This document shows, piece after piece, positions 6,723-11,672 of a stretch of 11,672 nt of DNA. Both the position numbers and the translations under genes were made by a program. The notes beneath the pieces are model-generated. The model had not been told where the DNA came from. It saw nothing but the letters and a program-made list of their open reading frames with translations, and made no database searches. Position 1 is the first letter of the stretch, and the number at the start of each line of letters is the position of its first letter. The DNA is taken from assembly GCA_944363745.1 (NCBI GenBank), contig CALVVD010000019.1, positions 1 to 11,672 of the forward strand. Direction: 5' to 3'. The DNA comes from an uncultured Bacilli bacterium. Its GTDB lineage: Bacteria > Bacillota_I > Bacilli_A > RF39 > UBA660.

Positions 6723-7021
6723 AATTCATCAATATATTTCTTTAGTTGTTTAGATTCAGGTCCTAAAATTATTTTTAATTGATTATCAATTTCAACTACT
6801 CCTTTAGCACCTAGTCTCATTATTGCATCTTTATCAGCTTTAGTAATATCTTTTAATGTTACTATAAATCTTGACATCTTAGTCTCTGTTTGAATAATAT
6901 TATCTTTTCCTCCTAAATAAAGAACTAATTTATTAAGATCTATAGAAGCAGACTTTTTATTAGCTTTTAATACTGCTAGTAGAATTATTAAAAGAACTAC
7001 TATAATAATTAAATATTCCAT
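6716..7021 (-). CDS. Membrane-anchored EIIB-like protein lacking the phospho-Cys
   Basis: From the ATG at 7021 the product is 101 residues. One transmembrane helix (about 2-19) is followed by a domain (about 28-96) with the fold signature of glucose-type phosphotransferase EIIB: LVLYLGGKDNI, a strand ending FIVTLKDI, then RLGAKGVVEIDNQLKIILGPES. In active EIIB domains the phosphorylated Cys sits in a C-I-T-R-L motif; here the aligned residues are K48-M-S-R-F, so the Cys is absent and it cannot carry the usual phosphate. It is therefore probably a structural or regulatory relative, not a sugar transporter subunit. A longer frame to the ATG at 7093 exists, but GGTGA just before 7021 favours the shorter start; an ATG at 7033 is an alternative. 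The gene is monocistronic and divergent from the coat genes. Confidence 0.75.
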   Translation of the reverse strand: MEYLIIIVVLLIILLAVLKANKKSASIDLNKLVLYLGGKDNIIQTETKMSRFIVTLKDITKADKDAIMRLGAKGVVEIDNQLKIILGPESKQLKKYIDELK

Positions 7022-7036
7022 ATCTTCACCCATAAT

Positions 7037-7051
7037 AAGTATACTATACTT
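7037..7051. promoter_or_regulatory. 15-bp palindrome upstream of the EIIB-like gene
   Basis: AAGTATACTATACTT is a perfect palindrome apart from its central base (7-bp arms). It lies 16 bp upstream of the chosen start and overlaps TATACT, a -10-like sequence. It could be an operator or chance in AT-rich DNA. Confidence 0.3.
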
Positions 7052-7090
7052 TATAAAAAAATAAAAGTGGAAATTAAATTCCTCTAAACA

Positions 7091-7152
7091 CATAAACTAA
7101 TATAGAGGATAGGTTATTAACTACACAAAATAAAACTATTAGAATAACCTAT
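7091..7152 (+). promoter_or_regulatory. Leader of the coat genes: possible sporulation -10 and inverted repeat
   Basis: CATAAACTA (7091-7099) fits the sigma-K -10 pattern CATAnnnTA, but no AC element is at the expected -35 distance. Downstream, ATAGGTTATT (7109-7118) and its complement (7143-7152) form a perfect 10-bp inverted repeat with a 24-nt gap, upstream of the ribosome binding site. The promoter call is weak; the inverted repeat is directly visible. Confidence 0.3.
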
Positions 7153-7182
7153 ATTAGATAATAGATAAGAGGTGGTGTTTTG

Positions 7183-7587
7183 ATGGAAAATAAAGATAGT
7201 TGCTGTTTAGGAAAATTATTAAAGGTTATAGATATATTACAAAAAAATGCTAATGGTAATGATTGTTTTGATGAATCTTGTACAAGACCTTATCTAGGAA
7301 GTAGCCCTAATATTATTTGTTTTAATACTAGACCAGTAACTTTTTATACTAAAGATGGTAGTTTATTTACTACTACTTATACACTAAATAATACTACTAA
7401 TGAATCAAGTGTTTTTAGAGTAGAATCTGTTAATAACTGCTGTGTTAAATGTCGTATTTTAAGACCTAATCCAGATACAAGTGATGTGACAAGAAAATAT
7501 CTTGCTACTAATGAATTTATAACTATTAATTTAAATTGTATCTGTGTAATTAGTTGTTTAGAAGATATTATCATTGATAATTTATAA
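7183..7587 (+). CDS. CotY/CotZ-family spore coat protein, copy 1
   Basis: This is a small Cys-rich coat protein of about 134 residues with 11 Cys. It has the family landmarks C-x4-C before RPYLG, ICFNTRPVTFYTKDGS, VFRVESVNNCC with CRILRP, and a C-terminal strand FITINLNC followed by ISCL. CotY and CotZ proteins in Bacillus relatives assemble into disulfide-linked lattices in the outer spore layers. A TTG at 7180 precedes the ATG at 7183; the ATG is preferred, 7 nt after the AGAGGTGG ribosome binding site. It is followed after 14 nt by a paralogous gene and is probably cotranscribed with it, in late sporulation if it behaves like relatives. CotY and CotZ cannot be told apart here. Confidence 0.88.
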   Translation: MENKDSCCLGKLLKVIDILQKNANGNDCFDESCTRPYLGSSPNIICFNTRPVTFYTKDGSLFTTTYTLNNTTNESSVFRVESVNNCCVKCRILRPNPDTSDVTRKYLATNEFITINLNCICVISCLEDIIIDNL

Positions 7588-7601
7588 AAAGGAGGATGAA
7601 T

Positions 7602-8003
7602 ATGTGTAATGATAAAAACTGTCTTACTGATATTTTAGAGACAATACTTTGTCTTCAAAATACTAAAGATAGTGATTGTGAAGTTAATGGATGTGACAAA
7701 CCATATTTAGGACCTACTCCTAATTTAATTTGTTACAATACAAGACCAATAAATTTTTATAACTGTGTAACTGGCGCTCTTTGGTCTTTTCCATATACAA
7801 TAGGAACTACTAATGGAACATCTAATGTTTTTAGATTAGAAAACTTAGAAGATAATTGTTGTACTTGCAGAGTATTAGCACCAAATTCTGATATTACAAA
7901 TAGTTTAGAAACTTATGTTCCTACTAGTACATTCTTTACTATTAATCTAGATTGTGTTTCTGCTATAAGGTGTTTGCCTGATACTTTTATAAGTGGTGTT
8001 TAA
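7602..8003 (+). CDS. CotY/CotZ-family spore coat protein, copy 2
   Basis: This paralogue of the preceding gene has about 133 residues and 12 Cys. Shared blocks are CDKPYLGPTPNLICYNTRPINFY, here broken as CDKPYLG and NTRPINFY, then VFRLE, NCCTCRVLAP and FFTINLDC with IRCL. An ATG at 7596 abuts the AAGGAGG ribosome binding site and is too close; the ATG at 7602, 6 nt after it, is the likely start. The stop codon lies at the base of a strong bidirectional terminator. The two copies have diverged considerably outside the motifs, so they are likely distinct lattice components like CotY and CotZ, and not a recent duplication. Confidence 0.88.
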   Translation: MCNDKNCLTDILETILCLQNTKDSDCEVNGCDKPYLGPTPNLICYNTRPINFYNCVTGALWSFPYTIGTTNGTSNVFRLENLEDNCCTCRVLAPNSDITNSLETYVPTSTFFTINLDCVSAIRCLPDTFISGV

Positions 8004-8031
8004 AAGTCCATCATTTCCTTGATGGACTTTT
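8002..8031. terminator. Shared bidirectional terminator of coat genes
   Basis: A 12-bp perfect stem (AAAAGTCCATCA at 8002-8013 with its complement at 8020-8031) encloses a 6-nt loop. A and T tracts on either side let it serve both convergent genes. It overlaps the stop of the second CotY/CotZ gene and the last codons and stop of the CotO-like gene. Confidence 0.88.
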
Positions 8032-8334
8032 TATATTTAAAGAAGTAATAGTAGATATAGGAATTACTTCATTATCTAAAGTAATAATAGAATCATTCTT
8101 TCTTAAAGCTAAATAAGTATCTAATTTTTTACCTGCAAATTCTATCGTTACAGGAACATTAAAGGCATATCCTTTAGTCTTAAAGATCTTATCTATTTTT
8201 TCACTTATAGTAAGATCTTTTTCTTTTATATCTTCTTTAACTTTATTTGTATTACTAACTTTCTCAGAATAATATTTTTGATTATTATTTTTCATACTAT
8301 TATTAACTTTAAATATAGGTGGTAATTGTTTCAT
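8011..8334 (-). CDS. CotO-like spore coat/morphogenetic protein (putative)
   Basis: This is a 107-residue, Lys- and Asn-rich protein. A polar N-terminal half (to about residue 55) precedes a compact C-terminal domain: KIDKIFKTKGYAFNVPVTIEF, then GKKLDTYLALRKNDSII, then VIPISTITSLNIKSP. A disordered N-terminus with a C-terminal beta-rich domain of this kind resembles CotO. In Bacillus subtilis cotO lies beside the cotVWXYZ cluster, so the position opposite two CotY/CotZ genes supports the call. The match is by eye and is not certain. The start has an ideal AGGAGG, 6 nt upstream. CATAAAAT (8359-8352) just before it resembles a mother-cell sigma factor -10, with a very short leader. Its final residues (SPSRK) and a TGA stop are encoded by the terminator hairpin. 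Confidence 0.6.
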   Translation of the reverse strand: MKQLPPIFKVNNSMKNNNQKYYSEKVSNTNKVKEDIKEKDLTISEKIDKIFKTKGYAFNVPVTIEFAGKKLDTYLALRKNDSIITLDNEVIPISTITSLNIKSPSRK

Positions 8335-8388
8335 ATCTTTCCTCCTAAAACATTTTATGTATTTTCTCTAATAAATTTTCCTATTTTC

Positions 8389-8397
8389 TGATATAAT
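8389..8397 (+). promoter_or_regulatory. Extended -10 promoter of the RodA-like gene
   Basis: TGATATAAT combines a perfect TATAAT with a TG one base upstream. The -35 region is poor, which is usual for extended -10 promoters. The leader is about 25 nt, with AAGGAAGG before the start. Confidence 0.5.
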
Positions 8398-8429
8398 ATT
8401 AATGACTTGAAAAGGAAGGCAGTGATTTA

Positions 8430-9557
8430 ATGCGAAAAAAGACAAAAATTGATTTAACAATTGTTATACCTATAATATTATTCTCTATTATTAGTATTAC
8501 TACTATATATAGTGCCATGACTTATTCTTCTAGTGATTTAGGTAATATTGCCCTAAAACAAGCGATATGGTATTTAATAGGTGGAATAATTATATTTATT
8601 TTATTTAAATTAAAGAATGATTATCTCTATAGAAATGCGTGGGTCTTTTATATTATATGTAATATTCTATTATTATCACTATTACTTTTCGCCCCAGAGA
8701 TTAATAATAGTAAATGTTGGTTTGTAATTCCTTATGTAGGTAGTTTTCAACCAAGTGAATTTACAAAGATAAGTTTAATGTTATTACTTAGTGTTGTTAT
8801 TTCTAATTTTAGAGAAACTACTGATCATCCTAGTTTAAAAGAAGAGTTTATATTTATATTAAAGACTTTAATAATTGTTTTAATACCAAGTATATTAACC
8901 TTTTTAGAACCTGATACAGGATCAGTAATGATTTATTTTATAATATACTTTTGTATGATGTTTACATCTGGTATTAGGCTTAGATGGTTTATAATAGGTG
9001 GTTCTATTATTGGAGTAGTATTAAGTTTAGTTTTAGGATGTTATTTCTTAAATGAAGAATTATTTGTAAATATCTTTGGTACTGATTTATATTATAGATT
9101 TGATAGAATATTGGATTGGCAAAATGGTAGTGGATTACAACTTGAAAATGCCCTAGCAGCGATAGGATCAGCAGGAGTATTTGGACATGGTTTTAACAAG
9201 ACACCAATCTATTTTCCAGAATCATCTACTGACTTTATCTTCGCTGTCTTTGCTTCTAACTTTGGTTTATTTGGAGCGATTATCTTAATTGCCATTATTA
9301 TTTTCTTTGATACAAGATTAATAAGTATGGCTACTAAAAAGATAGCGCCAAGAGATAAATTTGTCCTAGCAGGAATACTTGGAATGTTAATATTTCAACA
9401 AGTACAAAATATAGGAATGACAGTAGGACTATTACCTATTACAGGTATTACCTTACCATTTATTAGTTATGGTGGTAGTAGTTTATTATCTTATTTAATC
9501 TTAGTAGGAATTATTTTAAATATAGGTAATGAAAAAGAAAGAAGTTATAACATTTAA
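8430..9557 (+). CDS. RodA/FtsW/SpoVE-family peptidoglycan glycosyltransferase
   Basis: SEDS-family membrane enzymes polymerise lipid II into glycan strands with a partner class B penicillin-binding protein. The 375-residue length and about ten transmembrane helices fit. Visible landmarks are GSFQPSEFTK (104-113), EPDTGS (160-165), AAIGSAGVFGHGF (243-255), PESSTDFIFAVF (263-274) with the likely catalytic D268, and the strongly conserved GLLPITGITLPFISYGGSSLL. QPSEFTKI after GSF is more like RodA than FtsW. Some usually conserved positions differ: the NGARRW-type loop is NNSKCWF, the QS of the large loop is EN, and AEEFG is ASNFG. It could serve elongation or, given the spore genes next door, the spore cortex (SpoVE-like); no partner transpeptidase gene is adjacent. 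It is transcribed alone from an extended -10 promoter. Confidence 0.88.
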   Translation: MRKKTKIDLTIVIPIILFSIISITTIYSAMTYSSSDLGNIALKQAIWYLIGGIIIFILFKLKNDYLYRNAWVFYIICNILLLSLLLFAPEINNSKCWFVIPYVGSFQPSEFTKISLMLLLSVVISNFRETTDHPSLKEEFIFILKTLIIVLIPSILTFLEPDTGSVMIYFIIYFCMMFTSGIRLRWFIIGGSIIGVVLSLVLGCYFLNEELFVNIFGTDLYYRFDRILDWQNGSGLQLENALAAIGSAGVFGHGFNKTPIYFPESSTDFIFAVFASNFGLFGAIILIAIIIFFDTRLISMATKKIAPRDKFVLAGILGMLIFQQVQNIGMTVGLLPITGITLPFISYGGSSLLSYLILVGIILNIGNEKERSYNI

Positions 9558-9584
9558 AAAGTCGGTTATTAAGCCGACTTTTTT
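9556..9584. terminator. Bidirectional terminator after the RodA-like gene
   Basis: The arms AAAAAGTCGGTT (9556-9567) and its near complement (9572-9583) form a 12-position stem with one G-U pair and an ATTA loop. A and T tracts flank the GC core. It overlaps the stop of the RodA-like gene and nearly reaches the stop of the convergent gene. Confidence 0.85.
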
Positions 9585-10221
9585 ATCTTTTAGACATCTC
9601 TTTAATTTTAGCATTTATTACTTCATTATCTGTTTCCAATTTAGTCTCATCATCTAATTTAGCATAAGCATAAGCTAGAGCATATAAATCGTTATCTATT
9701 TTTTCTTTTTGATTAGCTGGTAAATCTTTTGAGATTAGTTTTTTTATTGACTCACCATTAGAAATACCATTTTTCATTAAAATTTCGTCTAAAATTTTAT
9801 CTACTGGTTCGTCACTTTGTAACGCATGTACATAATTAAGAAAAGCTTCTCTAACATTTTCTGTAATATTCTTACTGTTCTCTTTAGTAGTTTTATTATT
9901 TACTTTAGCATAAGCATAGGCAAGTGTATATAATTCATCATCTAAAATTTCTCTTTGAGAATCACGAACATTACTTAAAACATATTTGTTTAATACTTTA
10001 GGTATATTAATATGATGGCGTTCTAAAATATGACCAAATATTTCATCTATATTTTTACCATCTAGTAAATCAGACATATACCAACTTGAATCTTTTATAA
10101 ATTTTTTTAATTCTTTTAATTCTGCTTTGTGTTTTTGATCAACAAATTCATCATGTAATTCTTTTAAAGTAAATATCTCATGCCATCCTCTTGATCTTGC
10201 AACAAAATTCATATAATCCAA
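9583..10221 (-). CDS. 3' half of a split unknown gene, with tandem 55-aa repeats
   Basis: I do not recognise this protein. It is charged, predicted helical and has no membrane segment. Residues 57-111 and 139-193 align without gaps as an internal repeat, each ending in an almost identical block, DDELYTLAYAYAKVNN and DNDLYALAYAYAKLDD. The frame continues upstream without a stop for 15 more codons (from 10266) to the TAA that ends the 5' half, in the same reading frame. The only nearby starts, TTG at 10221 and ATG at 10212, have no ribosome binding site. This is therefore most likely the C-terminal part of one gene of about 366 codons (9583-10683) broken by a nonsense codon, not an independent gene. 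Confidence 0.6.
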   Translation of the reverse strand: MDYMNFVARSRGWHEIFTLKELHDEFVDQKHKAELKELKKFIKDSSWYMSDLLDGKNIDEIFGHILERHHINIPKVLNKYVLSNVRDSQREILDDELYTLAYAYAKVNNKTTKENSKNITENVREAFLNYVHALQSDEPVDKILDEILMKNGISNGESIKKLISKDLPANQKEKIDNDLYALAYAYAKLDDETKLETDNEVINAKIKEMSKR

Positions 10222-10266
10222 AAGAAGCGTTGCACAGTTATCAATATCAAATTTATTCTCATCATC

Positions 10267-10269
10267 TTA
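10267..10269 (-). other. In-frame premature TAA splitting the gene
   Basis: TAA interrupts a frame that is open on both sides: LTRLINL before it and DDENKFDIDN after it. It could be a nonsense mutation, a sequencing error or, less likely, a read-through site. Confidence 0.75.
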
Positions 10270-10683
10270 AAGATTAATTAATCGCGTTAAAAAAAGCTGA
10301 AAGAAAAAGTCATCCCCATACAATTGATATTCTTGATAGTTGCGTAAATTTCCAAGACAATAAGATTGATCCACATAATAATCGCAATAATAATTATCAT
10401 CAACATCGCGTTTATCAAAATATAAAATATACCAGTATATATCCATCCAAAATTGACTCAATATCTTTTTATTAATTTTTGCAGAAATATCTTTAGATGG
10501 GCAATATTTTTCTTTAAAGTAGCGGTAATTGCTCTTCTCTGGATGAAAAGCTTGATAAAACATATTGTTAATTGCCGTATCTCCTAAAGGCATAATTCCT
10601 TCTTGAAAAAATGAAATATCACATCTATTTCCATACTCACGATAATCAAATTTTGTAAATTCTTTTAACCTTTTTTCACTCAT
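10267..10683 (-). CDS. 5' half of the split unknown gene
   Basis: This 138-residue product is rich in aromatic residues and Asp (for example KRDVDDNYYCDYYVDQSYC, YGDDFFFQLFLTRL), with five Cys and no clear signal or membrane helix. No family is recognised. The likely start is the ATG at 10683, placed 6 nt after a G7 run that must act as the ribosome binding site; an ATG at 10698 lies just before that run and has no such site. A perfect consensus promoter precedes it. The reading frame resumes directly after the stop, so this is probably the N-terminal part of a protein of about 365 residues. It lies 49 nt downstream of a glycosyltransferase gene in the same orientation. Confidence 0.6.
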   Translation of the reverse strand: MSEKRLKEFTKFDYREYGNRCDISFFQEGIMPLGDTAINNMFYQAFHPEKSNYRYFKEKYCPSKDISAKINKKILSQFWMDIYWYILYFDKRDVDDNYYCDYYVDQSYCLGNLRNYQEYQLYGDDFFFQLFLTRLINL

Positions 10684-10689
10684 ATAAAT

Positions 10690-10696
10690 CCCCCCC
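10690..10696 (-). repeat. G7 run serving as ribosome binding site
   Basis: Seven G on the minus strand lie 6 nt before the ATG at 10683, in place of AGGAGG. A homopolymer here could change length and so alter translation of the split gene. Confidence 0.6.
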
Positions 10697-10718
10697 ATTT
10701 CAATTTAAATTAATGTTT

Positions 10719-10746
10719 ATTATAGCTTTTTTTTAGTGGGTGTCAA
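10719..10746 (-). promoter_or_regulatory. Perfect consensus sigma-A promoter of the split gene
   Basis: On the minus strand, TTGACA (10746-10741) and TATAAT (10724-10719) are separated by 16 nt, including an A8 run. The -35 lies inside the last codons of the upstream glycosyltransferase gene. Confidence 0.8.
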
Positions 10747-11672
10747 TAGGCTTATTTGTATTTAACACTTCAAGATATACTTCTTTTAACTCTTTCCCTA
10801 CTGTCTTTATATCACACTTCTTGGCTATTTCCCTAGCCCCTTTACTTACACTTTTTAACTCTCCATTTAAAAAACGTTTAATCTTATCTTCAAATTCATC
10901 TACATCTTTCGCTTTATAAACATTAACTCCATCTTCAAGATAATTAAATATTGGAATATCTCTAATTATTGTATTAGTCTCCATAGCACAAGCTTCAATG
11001 ATTGGAATACCTTCGGTCTCTTCATAGGTTGGGAATAAATATAAGTCACAACCCCCTAAAGCTTCTCTAATCATTTCTTGTGGTACATGGCCTGGAAACT
11101 TTATATTAGACATTTTCTCAGATTCTTTCAAAGCTTTTTTAACATCACTAGTCGCTGCAGCGATTGGACTAGAACCAAACCAAATAAACTTATATTCAGG
11201 TAGACGCTTAGCAAGTTCTACAAAATCAACTATTCCTTTTCTTCTACTATAAATACCAATACCTACTATTACTTTATCATCATTTTTATAACCATATCTC
11301 TTTAAAAAAGAATTTCTATAAGATTTATCAGGCTTAAAGAAATCAAGCTCTAAGCCATTAGATATAGCGACTATTTTTTTATTCTCTAGTCCTTTATAAT
11401 GCTCTAAGATATTTTTAGAATACTCTGTAGGTGTTACAATAATATCTCCAAACTTATAACATTTTATTATCCACCATTTAAATAATTTACTTGTTAAATG
11501 TCCAAAGATAAAACCATCACGATAATCTTCTTCTGTTGAATGAGCATGATATACAATCTTTATGCCTTTCTTTTTTAGTTTTCTAGCAAGAAAATAAGAC
11601 TTTAAAAAATATGTATTGATATGAGCGATATCATAAGTATCATTTATATCAGTAGTATAAGAAATTCCCTCT
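10733..11672 (-). CDS. GT4 glycosyltransferase, CpoA/LafB-like glycolipid synthase, 5' end missing
   Basis: The frame is open from the window edge to the TAA at 10733, about 312 codons, so the N-terminus and start lie outside. It has GT-B fold landmarks of family GT4: HINTYFLKS and YHAHSTEEDYRDGF in the first domain, PTEYSKNILEHY and ISNGLELDFFKP at the hinge, GIGIYSRRKGIVDFVELAKR opening the second domain, then FPGHVP and the E-x7-E motif in FPTYEETEGIPIIEACAME. RDIPIF and NVYKAKDVDEFE follow. By memory the pattern closely resembles alpha-galactosylglucosyldiacylglycerol synthases (CpoA/LafB) of streptococci, which add the second sugar to membrane glycolipids at the cytoplasmic face. Substrate cannot be set from sequence alone. 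No terminator separates it from the split gene. Confidence 0.85.
   Translation of the reverse strand, partial: EGISYTTDINDTYDIAHINTYFLKSYFLARKLKKKGIKIVYHAHSTEEDYRDGFIFGHLTSKLFKWWIIKCYKFGDIIVTPTEYSKNILEHYKGLENKKIVAISNGLELDFFKPDKSYRNSFLKRYGYKNDDKVIVGIGIYSRRKGIVDFVELAKRLPEYKFIWFGSSPIAAATSDVKKALKESEKMSNIKFPGHVPQEMIREALGGCDLYLFPTYEETEGIPIIEACAMETNTIIRDIPIFNYLEDGVNVYKAKDVDEFEDKIKRFLNGELKSVSKGAREIAKKCDIKTVGKELKEVYLEVLNTNKPIDTH

Noticed and set aside
7091..7099. Firm sigma-K promoter for the coat genes
   Set aside because: The -10 pattern fits, but no -35 AC element is at the right spacing, so it is kept only as a weak suggestion.
7377..7574. Minus-strand open frame of 65 codons opposite the first CotY/CotZ gene
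   Set aside because: The coat gene on the plus strand has clear family motifs; the antisense frame has no start signal or recognisable content.
8005..8013. TGA read as Trp (Mollicutes code 4)
   Set aside because: Long genes use TGG for Trp and contain no internal TGA. The single TGA stop gives a sensible end at a terminator; read-through would add only a few residues.
1..11672. DGR template repeat or reverse transcriptase inside the window
   Set aside because: I looked for copies of the GC-rich block (for example GTGCGTCC or GACGCCG with flanks) and for reverse transcriptase motifs among the open frames and found none.
1..11672. CRISPR array, tRNA, rRNA or known riboswitch
   Set aside because: No regularly spaced repeats, no cloverleaf or rRNA-like conserved sequence, and no recognisable riboswitch core was seen.

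Overview
The window is AT-rich chromosomal DNA with short intergenic gaps, strong AGGAGG-type ribosome binding sites, sigma-A-like promoters and hairpin terminators. This fits a low-GC Gram-positive bacterium (Bacillota). Two CotY/CotZ-type spore coat genes, a CotO-like gene and an orphan KinB-like histidine kinase point to an endospore former. An uncultured gut member of Bacilli or the Erysipelotrichia/Mollicutes-like lineages is plausible, but that placement is inference. Stops are nearly all TAA; the code is probably standard bacterial.

Region 1 (1-1500): a 124-nt imperfect hairpin (77-200), then an IS4-like insertion sequence whose transposase has lost a usable start, then a 13-bp-stem terminator. 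Region 2 (1485-4740, minus strand): two surface-type proteins with the same late architecture. The distal one (574 aa) has a TasA/camelysin-like N-terminus. Near its 3' end lies a block of about 105 nt that is near 50% GC, poor in sense-strand A and dominated by NNY codons. That is what the variable region of a diversity-generating retroelement (DGR) looks like. No reverse transcriptase or template repeat is present here, so this would be a remote or orphan target. A run of nine C lies upstream of its promoter.

Region 3 (4793-7033, minus strand): yqeK (HD-domain Ap4A hydrolase) behind a multi-pass histidine kinase with no response regulator, and a separate small membrane-anchored EIIB-like protein that lacks the phospho-cysteine. 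Region 4 (7183-8334): two tandem Cys-rich CotY/CotZ genes face a convergent CotO-like gene; they share one terminator that encodes the last residues of the CotO-like protein. Region 5 (8430-9557): a RodA/FtsW/SpoVE-family glycan polymerase. Region 6 (9583-11672, minus strand): an unrecognised gene split by an in-frame TAA but driven by a perfect TTGACA/TATAAT promoter. Upstream of it is the 3' part of a GT4 glycosyltransferase resembling CpoA/LafB glycolipid synthases, running off the window.

The genes form several small transcription units rather than one operon. A common theme is the cell surface and envelope: anchored display proteins, glycan polymerase, glycolipid synthase and spore coat. 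The most notable point is the probable hypervariable display protein.
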